In this document: positions 18,941 through 28,104 of the stretch, piece by piece
How positions within the stretch are numbered: the stretch's first letter is position 1
Layout: each line of letters opens with the position of its first letter
From: Algorimicrobium algoritergicola
Lineage (GTDB): Bacteria > Bacteroidota > Bacteroidia > Flavobacteriales > Flavobacteriaceae
Length of the DNA stretch: 64,000 nucleotides
Assembly (NCBI RefSeq): GCF_008086165.1
Contig: NZ_VSKL01000001.1
Span: 682,001 to 746,000, forward strand
Direction: 5' to 3'
The notes under the pieces: model-generated
Database searches by the model: none
What the model was told of the DNA's origin: nothing
Seen by the model: the letters and a program-made list of their open reading frames with translations, nothing else
Made by a program: the position numbers and the translations under genes

Positions 18941-19642
18941 ATGATAAAAAAACTATTCAAATTTATTTTTAAATGCATCCTATGGCTTATAGTTTTATCA
19001 GTAGCAATGGTTTTATTATTCAAATGGGTTCCCGTACCTATTACGCCATTAATGGTTATTCGTGGTGTTGAAGAATACCAAAAGGGTAACAAAATGACTT
19101 GGGAACACGATTGGGTTTCCATTGATAACATATCAAGACATTTACAATTAGCGGTTATTTGTAGTGAAGACCAGCGTTTTTTAAAGCACAATGGTTTTGA
19201 TATCAAGGCTATAGAAAAAGCTTTGGAGAATAATAAAAAAGGTAAACGCATAAAAGGTGCTAGTACCATTAGCCAACAAACAGCCAAAAATGTGTTTCTA
19301 TGGCCAAATAGGAGTTGGTTACGCAAAGGTTTAGAAGCCTATTTCACGTTTTTAATAGAACTGACTTGGAGTAAGGAACGCATTATGGAAGTGTATTTAA
19401 ATAGTATAGAAATGGGTAATGGTATTTATGGAGCCGAAGCGGCTTCGCAATATTGGTATAATAAATCGGCTGCCAAATTATCACCTATGGAAGCAGCTTC
19501 AATTGCAGCTATTTTGCCTAATCCGTTGCGATATAGAGCGCAACCAGCATCTAATTATATTGCAGGTAGAAAGTCATGGATTGTGAAACAAATGGGGTAT
19601 TTTGGACGATTAGATTACAACCAAGTCGATGAAAAAAAATAG
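18941..19642 (+). CDS. mtgA: Monofunctional peptidoglycan transglycosylase
   Basis: The 233-aa GT51 enzyme has an N-terminal membrane helix (about 8-28) and the catalytic motif ICSEDQRFLKHNGFD, with catalytic Glu76. Other family motifs follow: GASTISQQTAKN, the helix KERIMEVYLNSIEMG and GAEAASQYW. It polymerises lipid II into glycan strands in the periplasm and has no transpeptidase domain. It overlaps the following GreA/B-C-like gene by 14 bases. Confidence 0.95.
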   Translation: MIKKLFKFIFKCILWLIVLSVAMVLLFKWVPVPITPLMVIRGVEEYQKGNKMTWEHDWVSIDNISRHLQLAVICSEDQRFLKHNGFDIKAIEKALENNKKGKRIKGASTISQQTAKNVFLWPNRSWLRKGLEAYFTFLIELTWSKERIMEVYLNSIEMGNGIYGAEAASQYWYNKSAAKLSPMEAASIAAILPNPLRYRAQPASNYIAGRKSWIVKQMGYFGRLDYNQVDEKK

Positions 19643-20090
19643 CGCAATAAAAAGTGAATTATACAATTTGTGCTTGATGTCCTTAAACAAGCGGTTGGGC
19701 GCCATTCAGAAACAAATTGCGGAAATTCAAGAATCTTTAACAAGTGAAACCAAAAGTAGTGCAGGCGATAAGCATGAAACAGGGCGTGCCATGTTACAGC
19801 TGGAGCGTGAAAAAGCAGGAGTACAGCTTTCTGAAATACAAAAGCAACAGGACACGCTTTCTAAAGTGAACGTTATAAAAACCTCCGAAACTATTTGTTT
19901 AGGAAGTGTGGTGTTCACAACCAAATCCAATTATTTTATTGCTATTAGTGCTGGTGAATTTTTAATTGCTGGTGAATTGTTTTATGCTATTTCACCGCGT
20001 ACACCAATAGGAAAATTGTTATTAGGAAAAACAGTACGGAATGAAATTGTTTTTAATAAACAGACGATTAAAATTGAAGCTATTATTTAG
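19629..20090 (+). CDS. GreA/GreB C-terminal-like protein
   Basis: The 153-aa protein has an N-terminal coiled coil (about 15-75) with an acidic tip (SSAGDKHETGRAM) and a C-terminal beta domain. That domain has GSVVFTTKSNYFIAIS and ISPRTPIGKLLLGK, as in the FKBP-like domain of transcript-cleavage factors. It resembles GreA/GreB but lacks a clear GreA N-terminal basic patch, so binding in the RNA polymerase secondary channel is inferred. Homologues are sometimes mislabelled as 3-oxoacyl-ACP synthase; nothing of that fold is present. It overlaps mtgA by 14 bases and converges on the ABC ATPase with an 8-base overlap. Confidence 0.65.
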   Translation: MKKNSAIKSELYNLCLMSLNKRLGAIQKQIAEIQESLTSETKSSAGDKHETGRAMLQLEREKAGVQLSEIQKQQDTLSKVNVIKTSETICLGSVVFTTKSNYFIAISAGEFLIAGELFYAISPRTPIGKLLLGKTVRNEIVFNKQTIKIEAII

Positions 20091-20994
20091 TAATTTCTAA
20101 ATGAACGATATCACCTTTTTTCAATTCTGAAGCATGTTCAAATACGATAATTGATTCTTCAAATTCGGCCTCTATCAAAAAATAAGACCCTTTAAAATAA
20201 GCTTTTTTAACGACTACTTTTATATCCGATTTTTCAACCACTTTCAGTTGGTGTGCATAAATAAACTGACCTTTAATACGATTAAATTCTCCAAAGAAGG
20301 CAGCTACTAACGCACTTTCAGGGTTGTTATAAAGATCTTGTGGTTTTCCTTGAGCCGCTATTGTTTGGTTGTTTAAAACAATAATTTGGTCAGCAAAACC
20401 TAAAACATCTTCTTGGTCGTGTGTGGCAACCAAACAGGCGATATTTTTTTCTTTCAAATAGTTAAAAACCCGACGTCTCAATGTTTGTTTTTGGTAATTA
20501 TCAATATGGCTAAAGGGTTCATCCAGCAATAAAATTTCTGGTTCTTCAGCTAAAGCGCGGGCTAAAGCCACACGTTGTTTTTGACCACCACTTAAAAGCT
20601 TGACTTTGGTTTTTGCAAATTCGGTAAGTTCAACAACATCAAGAAGTTCAGCGGTACGTTCTTTTTTTTCTTTCGGAAAAAAATTAGATAGATGCTTACC
20701 TATATTTTCTTCCACGGTTATAAATGGCATGAGTTCAAATTCTTGAGCTACATACTTCATGAAATCATAACCAACCACTAAATTGTGTTTGGGTCCAAGA
20801 ATCTCCATGTCTTTCCAAAAAATATGACCTGAATCCAAATCATATTCACCATAAAGAAGTTTTAATAAGGTGCTTTTCCCTGAACCGCTTTCGCCAATTA
20901 TAGCTGTGTTTTCACCGGGCTGTATGCTGAAATTTATAGCCTGTAAAATGGGTGTTTTTTGATAAGCGAATTTGAGATCTTTTACGTTTAGCAT
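20083..20994 (-). CDS. ABC transporter ATP-binding protein
   Basis: The 303-aa nucleotide-binding subunit has Walker A GESGSGKST near residue 33, signature LSGGQKQRVALARAL near 135, Walker B EILLLDEP and H-loop VATHDQED. The C-terminal extension (about 235-303) looks like a small TOBE-like beta domain, as in import-type ATPases. No permease or binding protein is adjacent, so the substrate is unknown. ATG at 20994 is preferred because MLNVKDLKFAY is the usual N-terminus; an upstream ATG at 21012 would add six residues. Its 3' end overlaps the GreA/B-C-like gene by 8 bases. Confidence 0.88.
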   Translation of the reverse strand: MLNVKDLKFAYQKTPILQAINFSIQPGENTAIIGESGSGKSTLLKLLYGEYDLDSGHIFWKDMEILGPKHNLVVGYDFMKYVAQEFELMPFITVEENIGKHLSNFFPKEKKERTAELLDVVELTEFAKTKVKLLSGGQKQRVALARALAEEPEILLLDEPFSHIDNYQKQTLRRRVFNYLKEKNIACLVATHDQEDVLGFADQIIVLNNQTIAAQGKPQDLYNNPESALVAAFFGEFNRIKGQFIYAHQLKVVEKSDIKVVVKKAYFKGSYFLIEAEFEESIIVFEHASELKKGDIVHLEITK

Positions 20995-21008
20995 GCTGCA
21001 AAAATACG

Positions 21009-21046
21009 GCAAAAAAAATTCGCTTCTAAAAGAATAGAAGCGAATT
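21009..21046 (-). terminator. Terminator after the FG-GAP/ASPIC-UnbV gene
   Basis: A 12-bp perfect stem (21017-21028 with 21035-21046) is followed on the minus strand by eight T. It sits between the stop at 21067 and the ATP-binding protein start at 20994. Confidence 0.85.
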
Positions 21047-21066
21047 TATTATGTTGATGATCTATG

Positions 21067-23124
21067 TTATTGCTTAATAAATTTTCTGTTTATAACGCGA
21101 CCTTCAGACTCTAATCGTAAAATGTAAAAACCGGTTTGTAATTTTGAAACATCTAAAGCGTTTGTTTCTAATTTAGAGTTTAATACTTTTTTTCCATTGA
21201 TATCAAAAACGGTTGCAATTTTACCATTTAAAGAAACAGGTGTTGAAATATTAAGGGTGTTTTCAACTGGGTTCGGGTAAATTGCTAACGTTTCCAATTC
21301 ATAATCCTGAACCGTTAACGACTCGCCTTCAGTAACACAAAGTCTTTGATTGATTGTTGGTGTTGGAATATTATCTACAACACCTGATGGCCAGTAAATT
21401 ATTAAATTATCTATGGCTGTTTCTGTTCCCAATCCGAAATGAGTATTTAACGTGCTCATAAATCTAAAACCTTCACCACTCCTTACATCGCGAATTTGAA
21501 CGCCTGAAGCTGTGTGAATTTCAACACGTGCTCCAATTCCATTTATATTACTATAACCAGCTGTTCCAACAGTACAAATACTAATCCAATTATTAGCATT
21601 CCCACTATTCATATAAATACTTCCATTACTAAAAGAATCTATGAAACCATCATTATTTAAATCGCCAAATGAACCATTACTTCCTGATATTAAGTTTTCT
21701 TGAAGCGAAAATGTTAAGTCACCATTTCCAAATAGAATATTTCCATTGGATGCAATATCTAAATTTCCATCATTATCAAAGTCATACGTCACATTTTCTA
21801 TACCTGTATCAGGCATCAATTGAACGCCTGAAGCAGTTGTAACATTTGTGAATATTACTGTAGTATTTCCTTGATTATCTGTTACTAAATCATTTCGCAT
21901 CATTTTATGAGAACCAGAGCTGGCACCTATAAAGACGTCCATATCGCCATCATTATCAAAATCACCCCAAGCGGATGACCATGTCTGCATTGGATCTGCT
22001 AATAACAAGGCAGATGAAACTTCAGAATAAGTACCATCACCATTATTTTTATGCATTTGATTCATACGTCTGGCTTCTTCACCACCACATTTTGCAATAA
22101 ACATATCTAGGTTTCTATCGTTATCATAATCAATCCAAATCGAACCATAATTTCCACCGGATTCATACATACCTAATCCGCTAGGTACGCCCTGTACGTT
22201 TTCGCCTTGATAGTAGGTTAGGTTACCCTGCCCATCGTTTATAAAATATACGTTTGGTGCTAAGTCATGACATACAAATGCATCTAAATGGCCATCGTTA
22301 TTAATGTCAACAAAATTAGAGCGTTGCGAAAAAACATAGGGATCATGAGAATCTTCCGTAAAAGTACCATCACCATTGGACCTCATGAACGTTACGCCAT
22401 TTCCGCCACCATATAATAAATCAGTATAGCCATCCGCATTATAATCAGCAGCAGCTAAACTCCAACCTGGCGTATTGTTAGCGTAAGATGTGGTAATATT
22501 CCTTCCTTGAAATCCGCCAGAGGGCAATTGTTCTTGAATATTAATATTGGTATTGGAAACAGAAACAATATCATCTAAATGATCACCATTCATATCTACA
22601 ATAGCTCTATTTGTACCTGTAGTGGTAAGGCTACTAACTGTAAATGTTACAGCAGGCGGAATTGGAGGATCGCTTTCAGCAATTTCAAAATCAAAACCAT
22701 TTGTGTCCCAGCGATTATCGAAGGCAATATAATAAGTTTCACCTGCCAAAACGTTTAAAGTCGCAACGGACAGGTATACACTACCGCTGTCATCATCACC
22801 ACCTTCGCAAATTAGTGCGCCACATGTTCCACTAAAAATATGAACTCGTGTATCACGCCCAGCATTTTGAGTTAAATCGGTTGAAACGGTTAGAAAGGTA
22901 TCAGATTCGGGTATGTATTTAAACCACTCGCCTAAACTAGCTGCGTCTGAGCTGGTATTACAATTGGGGCTTGGAACTTCGCCACCGTCTATTAATGCTA
23001 CATTATAAATACCTGGTTGTGTAATTGGTGTAGCAGCATCTGCTTCGGAACACGTATTGGAACTTGTTTGGGCATGTGTAACGGCAAGCGTTAAAAATGC
23101 AAGTAAAAGTAATTTTGTTTTCAT
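21067..23124 (-). CDS. FG-GAP/VCBS-repeat protein with ASPIC-UnbV and T9SS domains
   Basis: The 685-aa exported protein has a signal peptide (1-18, ending THAQ) and a pre-peptidase-like beta domain (about 25-150). Repeated FG-GAP propeller units with Ca-binding loops such as DYNADGYTD, DINNDGHLD, DFDNDGDMD and DLNNDGFID span about 165-500. An ASPIC/UnbV (CRTAC1-type) domain covers about 520-590, with GIGARVEIHTASG and YWPSGVVDN. The C-terminal T9SS type A domain contains LAIYPNPVENTLNIS and ends INRKFIKQ. It is likely a cell-surface adhesion or binding protein. It has its own terminator and lies next to a diheme surface lipoprotein on the same strand. Confidence 0.88.
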   Translation of the reverse strand: MKTKLLLLAFLTLAVTHAQTSSNTCSEADAATPITQPGIYNVALIDGGEVPSPNCNTSSDAASLGEWFKYIPESDTFLTVSTDLTQNAGRDTRVHIFSGTCGALICEGGDDDSGSVYLSVATLNVLAGETYYIAFDNRWDTNGFDFEIAESDPPIPPAVTFTVSSLTTTGTNRAIVDMNGDHLDDIVSVSNTNINIQEQLPSGGFQGRNITTSYANNTPGWSLAAADYNADGYTDLLYGGGNGVTFMRSNGDGTFTEDSHDPYVFSQRSNFVDINNDGHLDAFVCHDLAPNVYFINDGQGNLTYYQGENVQGVPSGLGMYESGGNYGSIWIDYDNDRNLDMFIAKCGGEEARRMNQMHKNNGDGTYSEVSSALLLADPMQTWSSAWGDFDNDGDMDVFIGASSGSHKMMRNDLVTDNQGNTTVIFTNVTTASGVQLMPDTGIENVTYDFDNDGNLDIASNGNILFGNGDLTFSLQENLISGSNGSFGDLNNDGFIDSFSNGSIYMNSGNANNWISICTVGTAGYSNINGIGARVEIHTASGVQIRDVRSGEGFRFMSTLNTHFGLGTETAIDNLIIYWPSGVVDNIPTPTINQRLCVTEGESLTVQDYELETLAIYPNPVENTLNISTPVSLNGKIATVFDINGKKVLNSKLETNALDVSKLQTGFYILRLESEGRVINRKFIKQ

Positions 23125-23201
23125 GAGTTAAGGAGTTGATTTCTAGCTTGATATTTTACTAATATAAGTGTTTTTTTTATTTTAATTTTAAGGTCCTACG
23201 T

Positions 23202-24563
23202 TTATTCACATCTGTCGGTTAAAGAATTTATCCATTCGGTAATTAAAGCAACACCTTCTGTATGTTGTAATGTGCGTCCTAATAAAGGCATACGATATTG
23301 TTCCTCAACAGAAGTCATTCTAAAAACAACTACGGAAGCTTCGGCATTTGCTGGGTTCATAATTAATGGATATTCGTCTCCAATATTGGTATCTGGTTCT
23401 ACGCAAATTCCCATATTACTTGCCAATTCATTTTCATTATATGCAAAACGCATTGGTCTGTATTCGCAGTAGCTTTCTTCTGAATGACAATGCGCGCAGT
23501 TAATATCTAAATATGAACGAGCACGCATGGTTAGGGATTCTGACGTATCATCCCAAGCTACCATGGTATCAATATTTCCAGGATAATCAGCGTTTAAATA
23601 CCCGAGGTCTACCCATTTCTGTAATTGATTGCTTGTACCATCTTGGTACACATAGTTTTTATTTAAATTCTGCGGTTTTGGACCTATTGGGACGGGTGTT
23701 CCAAATTTATTATGACACGTAAAACATTCGGCTCTTGCGGGAACACGATAATTCACATTTTTAATGGTACCTGCTTCGTTCCAGTCTAAATTTACAAAGC
23801 TACCATTGGTGGTAAAGGTGGCTTCGGTTTGCTCTTCATTCCAAACATATTCAGCAAATTTCCAACCACTATCTGTAAAATACATGATTCGTGTTTCCAT
23901 AATTCTGGTATTACCTGTTGGCAACACATTATCGTAATAAAAATTCTTTATTAAAAAAGCACCAACGGGAAAATTTAAGGGTTTGTAATCCGTGTCATAA
24001 GATGCTTTGCTACCATTTGGCATCCATACAAATCGTTTTTTATGTGCATAGTCACTAAATAATGCTGAGTTCAAATCGTAAGGAATAACACCTGAAACGG
24101 GCTCCAGATTTTTTAAATCGCCTTCAAAAAAATTATAATCGGATAAGTTAGGATATGGCAAGTCATCTGGATTATAAATAACAGGAGATGCTGGCAAAAT
24201 AGTTACCGTTACTGTTCCTGTTGCACAATTATTGTTTGAAGAACAGATAGTATATACAAAACTATCAGTCCCTAAATAATTACTAGTTGGTGTGTAGCGT
24301 ATCTTATCGTCACTTGGGTTATTTGGTGTATTGTTATCAAGAATGGAAATAGTGGCATAGGTAGAATTAGTAACCGTTAATACACCGGTTTCCGGAATAT
24401 TATTATCATTGGCAAGTACATCAATTTCAACAAAGCTATTTTGAAATACTTGTGCAGTATCAGCTTGAGCTTGAATTTGCAATGCTACATAATCGTCATC
24501 TTCTGATTTACAAGCAATCAGTGTAAGACCAATAAGTAGTAAATTAAGGTAGTTTTTTTTCAT
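23202..24563 (-). CDS. Diheme c-type cytochrome-like surface lipoprotein (SO2930/TIGR03806 type)
   Basis: The 453-aa protein has a lipoprotein signal with lipobox LIAC (Cys18) followed by KSEDDD, an acidic tract like the lipoprotein export signal that directs Bacteroidota lipoproteins to the cell surface. A cadherin-like Ig domain (about 32-123, VLANDNN and TDSFVYTI) comes next, then the conserved body with two haem-binding motifs, CFTCH and CAHCH. Two CxxCH sites and this layout fit the SO2930 family of diheme cytochromes. A role in surface electron transfer or redox chemistry is an inference. It starts 77 bases upstream of the FG-GAP protein on the same strand. Confidence 0.82.
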   Translation of the reverse strand: MKKNYLNLLLIGLTLIACKSEDDDYVALQIQAQADTAQVFQNSFVEIDVLANDNNIPETGVLTVTNSTYATISILDNNTPNNPSDDKIRYTPTSNYLGTDSFVYTICSSNNNCATGTVTVTILPASPVIYNPDDLPYPNLSDYNFFEGDLKNLEPVSGVIPYDLNSALFSDYAHKKRFVWMPNGSKASYDTDYKPLNFPVGAFLIKNFYYDNVLPTGNTRIMETRIMYFTDSGWKFAEYVWNEEQTEATFTTNGSFVNLDWNEAGTIKNVNYRVPARAECFTCHNKFGTPVPIGPKPQNLNKNYVYQDGTSNQLQKWVDLGYLNADYPGNIDTMVAWDDTSESLTMRARSYLDINCAHCHSEESYCEYRPMRFAYNENELASNMGICVEPDTNIGDEYPLIMNPANAEASVVVFRMTSVEEQYRMPLLGRTLQHTEGVALITEWINSLTDRCE

Positions 24564-24655
24564 AATCGACTAGAAAGGCGACTACGAATTTAAGTAAAAA
24601 AAATGCCAATATTTTGATTAAAGCTTGATATTTATGTGTTTAGGGTGAATAAACG

Positions 24656-25645
24656 TTAAACTAAATCGTTTTTTAGTAAATATTCCGCAATTTGTATCGT
24701 GTTTGTTGCTGCGCCTTTTCTTAAATTATCGGCTACAATCCACATGTTTATGGTATTTGGTTGCGATTCGTCCCTACGGATTCTACCTACGAACACGTCA
24801 TCTTTTCCGTTCGCATAAATAGGCATTGGATAGGTATTTACATCTGTATTATCTTGTAAAATAACACCTTCCGTTTCGTTTAGAAGTTTACGAACATCAC
24901 TTAAAACAAAATCAGTTTCAAATTCAATATTCACCGCTTCACTATGGCCTCCAGTTGTTGGAATTCTTACAGCTGTTGCCGTAACTGCTATAGATTTATC
25001 ATCTAGAATTTTTTGCGTTTCACGAACCAACTTCATTTCTTCTTTGGTATATCCATTGTCTTCAAATACATCACAATGTGGTAAGGCATTTTGGTGAATT
25101 GGATATGGGTAAGCCATTTCGCCATTAATACCAGCCATTTCATTTTCTAATTGTTTTACGGCTTTTAATCCAGTTCCCGTAATAGATTGATAGGTGGAAA
25201 CAACAACACGCTTGATGTTATATTTTTTATGAAGTGGTGCTAAAACAAGTACCATTTGAATGGTAGAGCAGTTAGGATTGGCAATAATTTTATCAGCTTT
25301 AGTTAACGTAGATGCATTAATTTCAGGTACAATTAATTTGGTATTTGCATCCATGCGCCAGGCAGACGAGTTATCAATTACAGTGGTTCCAGCAGCTGCA
25401 AATTTTGGAGCCCATTGTAACGATGTTTCACCACCTGCAGAAAACAACGCTAATTCTGGTTTTAGGGAAAGCGCTGTTTCAAGATTAACAACCGTATATG
25501 TTTTACCTTTGAAAACAATTTTTTTACCAACAGATTTTTCTGAAGCTACAGGTATTAATTCGGTAACAGGAAATTGACGTTCTTCTAAAACTTTCAACAT
25601 CACTTCTCCTACCATGCCTGTGGCACCAACTACAGCTACTTTCAT
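24656..25645 (-). CDS. asd: Aspartate-semialdehyde dehydrogenase
   Basis: The 329-aa protein has an NADP-binding N-terminus (VAVVGATGMVGEVML), the active-site cysteine Cys126 in NPNCSTIQ and the catalytic His region RIPTTGGHSEAV near 225. It reduces beta-aspartyl phosphate to the semialdehyde, the branch point to lysine, diaminopimelate, threonine and methionine. Length is standard. A TAGTTTTG box 17 bases upstream marks its own promoter. The mscL terminator separates it from the upstream gene. Confidence 0.96.
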   Translation of the reverse strand: MKVAVVGATGMVGEVMLKVLEERQFPVTELIPVASEKSVGKKIVFKGKTYTVVNLETALSLKPELALFSAGGETSLQWAPKFAAAGTTVIDNSSAWRMDANTKLIVPEINASTLTKADKIIANPNCSTIQMVLVLAPLHKKYNIKRVVVSTYQSITGTGLKAVKQLENEMAGINGEMAYPYPIHQNALPHCDVFEDNGYTKEEMKLVRETQKILDDKSIAVTATAVRIPTTGGHSEAVNIEFETDFVLSDVRKLLNETEGVILQDNTDVNTYPMPIYANGKDDVFVGRIRRDESQPNTINMWIVADNLRKGAATNTIQIAEYLLKNDLV

Positions 25646-25662
25646 CTTTATTATTTTAATTA

Positions 25663-25670
25663 CAAAACTA
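25663..25670 (-). promoter_or_regulatory. -7 box of asd
   Basis: TAGTTTTG on the minus strand matches TAnnTTTG and lies 17 bases before the ATG. No good TTG is seen at -33. Confidence 0.4.
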
Positions 25671-25703
25671 AATAATTATTAAGGTAATTGTTTAAAAATA
25701 AAC

Positions 25704-25735
25704 ATAAAAAAACCACTTCTATTATGAAGTGGTTT
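25704..25735 (-). terminator. Terminator after mscL
   Basis: A 10-bp perfect stem (AAACCACTTC with GAAGTGGTTT) has a 6-nt loop, with T7 after it on the minus strand. Confidence 0.88.
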
Positions 25736-25770
25736 AGGGTTAGAATATGCAATGTAGCGGTTACTACGTC

Positions 25771-26178
25771 TTATTTTTTCAAGAGATCACGGATTTCCAT
25801 TAATAAATCGTTATCCGTTGGTCCTTTAGGCGCTTCAGGAGCTACCTCAACAGGTTTTTTTGTTTTATTATAGGCTTTCACAATCATAAATAATACAAAA
25901 CCAACTATAATTAAATTGATTATGGTATTTATCCATTCGCCATACATAATAGCGTTTTCGGGCGTTGCTACTGTGCCATCTGCTGCTAAAACAGCTTGGT
26001 CAAGAATGATTTTCATATCAGCAAAATCAATTCCACCAGAGAAGTGCCCAATTATAGGCATCATAATATAGGTTACAAACCCTTTAACGACTAAACTAAC
26101 TGCGCCAGCCAGTATAACAGCAACAGCAAGATCTATGACGTTACCCGTCATGATGAAATTTTTGAATTCTTTAAACAT
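25771..26178 (-). CDS. mscL: Large-conductance mechanosensitive channel
   Basis: The 135-aa protein has an N-terminal amphipathic helix (FKEFKNFIMTGNVIDLAVAVILAGA) leading into TM1, a periplasmic loop (about 40-78), TM2 (about 85-103, NLIIVGFVLFMIVKAY) and a cytoplasmic tail helix ending LMEIRDLLKK. The channel opens under membrane tension to release solutes during hypo-osmotic shock. It is transcribed alone and closed by a strong terminator. Confidence 0.96.
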   Translation of the reverse strand: MFKEFKNFIMTGNVIDLAVAVILAGAVSLVVKGFVTYIMMPIIGHFSGGIDFADMKIILDQAVLAADGTVATPENAIMYGEWINTIINLIIVGFVLFMIVKAYNKTKKPVEVAPEAPKGPTDNDLLMEIRDLLKK

Positions 26179-26253
26179 AATTTATAATTTTAGTTAGTGA
26201 TTTACGCCTTAAATTTAATTAAAAAGTTGAATGTAAGCGAATTGACAAGGATA

Positions 26254-27360
26254 TTATTTTAAAAAAACACGTTTTACACGTTGAGATACAGCTGTTATAA
26301 TTTCATAAGAAATACTTTTTGCTGTGTTAGCGAATGCGTTAGCGGTTGGTTGTTTTCCGAAGATGATAACTTCATCTCCCTCTTGACAATCAATATCTGT
26401 AATATCCACCATAATCATGTCCATGCACACATTTCCTAAAATGTAGGCTTGTTTGTTATTGATAGTAACGAAACCTTTTCCTTTTCCATATTGCCTACCA
26501 ATGCCATCTGCATGACCAATAGGAATGGTGGCCGTTTTTGTTTTTTTAGTTGCTATATACGCACGATTATAACCAACACTATCGCCTTTTTCAATGCTAT
26601 GAATTTGCGAAACAATAGACTTTAAAGTTGCAATAGGTGTGAAATTTTTATCTTCTAATTCCGAGTTCCCAAAACCATATAAACCAATTCCAACGCGTAC
26701 CATATCAAAATGTGCTTCAGGATAATTTAATACGCCTGATGTATTACAAAGGTGTAACATGGGTTTGTATCCAATAGAATTTATAAAGGAATCTGAAATA
26801 CGTGTAAATAGCTGAATTTGTTTTTGAGTAAATTCTTTTTCATTAAAGTCTTCGCTGGCTGCTAAATGTGAAAAAATAGATTTTACCTGAATACTATGCG
26901 TCTCATTTAATGTAGAAACTATTTTAGGAACATCGGTTTCCTCAAAGCCTAAACGGTTTAAACCTGTATTAAATTTAACATGAACGGGATAGTTGGTTTG
27001 TTTTTCGCCTTCAGCAACTTTTATAAATTCATTTAAAACAAAATGACTGTATAAACTAGGTTCTAAACAGCGCTCAATAAGTGTTTTAAAATTTATAGAT
27101 TGTGGATGCAAAACTAAAATAGGTGTTCGAATTCCAGCATCACGCAACGCGACACCTTCATGCGTATAGGCTACCGCCAAATAATCAACATGTAAAGTTT
27201 CTAGGTGTTTAGCAATTTCTGAAGCATCACTGCCATAGGCATATGCTTTAACAACGGCTAATATTTTGGTTTTTGAATTTGTTCTAGACTTTAAGTACTG
27301 AAAATTATTCGTTAAGGCATTTAAATCGATTTCAAGAACGGTTTCATGCACTTTTTCCAT
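26254..27360 (-). CDS. alr: Alanine racemase
   Basis: The 368-aa PLP enzyme of fold type III has its PLP lysine at Lys38 in AVVKAYAYG. The usual Asp/His positions of KADAYGHG are replaced by Tyr and Ser. The catalytic tyrosine region is [10 protein letters not shown] and the dimer-contributed [10 protein letters not shown] segment is near 310. It makes D-alanine for peptidoglycan. The start at 27360 is chosen because [13 protein letters not shown] is the usual N-terminus; an upstream ATG at 27402 adds 14 residues inside tdk. With the chosen start it overlaps the end of tdk by 17 bases. Confidence 0.93.
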   Translation of the reverse strand: MEKVHETVLEIDLNALTNNFQYLKSRTNSKTKILAVVKAYAYGSDASEIAKHLETLHVDYLAVAYTHEGVALRDAGIRTPILVLHPQSINFKTLIERCLEPSLYSHFVLNEFIKVAEGEKQTNYPVHVKFNTGLNRLGFEETDVPKIVSTLNETHSIQVKSIFSHLAASEDFNEKEFTQKQIQLFTRISDSFINSIGYKPMLHLCNTSGVLNYPEAHFDMVRVGIGLYGFGNSELEDKNFTPIATLKSIVSQIHSIEKGDSVGYNRAYIATKKTKTATIPIGHADGIGRQYGKGKGFVTINNKQAYILGNVCMDMIMVDITDIDCQEGDEVIIFGKQPTANAFANTAKSISYEIITAVSQRVKRVFLK

Positions 27361-28000
27361 TGGAGTCTTTGGTATTGTTTTCAATTTCTTCTGCACCTTC
27401 AACTTTCATGCTTCGTATTTTATCACGTTGCATAGATTTGTAATAAGCAGCACGACTTAAAGGTTCGTACTCATCTACTTCACCTAATAAAACGAGGTCA
27501 TCGCTTTTAGATTTTCGGTAGCTGTATTGTGCTAAATTTCCTGTTTTGGTACAAATAGCATGCACCTTGGTTACGTACTCTGCTGTTGCCATTAAATTTG
27601 GCATAGGACCAAACGGGTTGCCTTTAAAATCCATATCCAAACCAGCAACAATAACCCGAATACCTTTGTTGGCTAAATCATTACAAACGCGAACAATTTC
27701 ATCATCAAAAAATTGGGCCTCGTCAATACCAACCACATCACAGTCGTCTGCCAAAATAGGGATATTAGCTGCTGCCGGAACTGCTGTAGAACGAATTTTA
27801 TTGGCATCGTGAGATACGACCATATCATCGTCATAACGCACATCTACAGTGGGTTTAAAAATTTCAACCTTCTGTTTGGCAAATTGTGCACGCTTGAGTC
27901 TACGGATTAATTCTTCCGTTTTACCGGAAAACATGGATCCGCAAATAACTTCGATCCAGCCAAATTGTTCTTTATGATTTACTGTATTTTCGAGAAACAT
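27344..28000 (-). CDS. tdk: Thymidine kinase (type II)
   Basis: The 218-aa protein has P-loop [14 protein letters not shown] near residue 21, DEAQFFDD with the catalytic Glu and the lasso region near the C-terminus. It phosphorylates thymidine for salvage. The four zinc-binding cysteines of typical type II enzymes are mostly missing: only one remains in AICTKTG, and the second pair reads EPLSRAAY instead of PLCRxCY. Its stop lies inside the alr start region, so the pair is an operon. Confidence 0.93.
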   Translation of the reverse strand: MFLENTVNHKEQFGWIEVICGSMFSGKTEELIRRLKRAQFAKQKVEIFKPTVDVRYDDDMVVSHDANKIRSTAVPAAANIPILADDCDVVGIDEAQFFDDEIVRVCNDLANKGIRVIVAGLDMDFKGNPFGPMPNLMATAEYVTKVHAICTKTGNLAQYSYRKSKSDDLVLLGEVDEYEPLSRAAYYKSMQRDKIRSMKVEGAEEIENNTKDSNGKSA

Positions 28001-28104
28001 TTTGTAATTTTAACACTAAAATAAACGGATTGTTCGTTTTGTATAAAGGTGGCGTAAATTTATTAAAAATCAAAAGCATAATTAGGTTTTAAAGTTAAAA
28101 AGTT

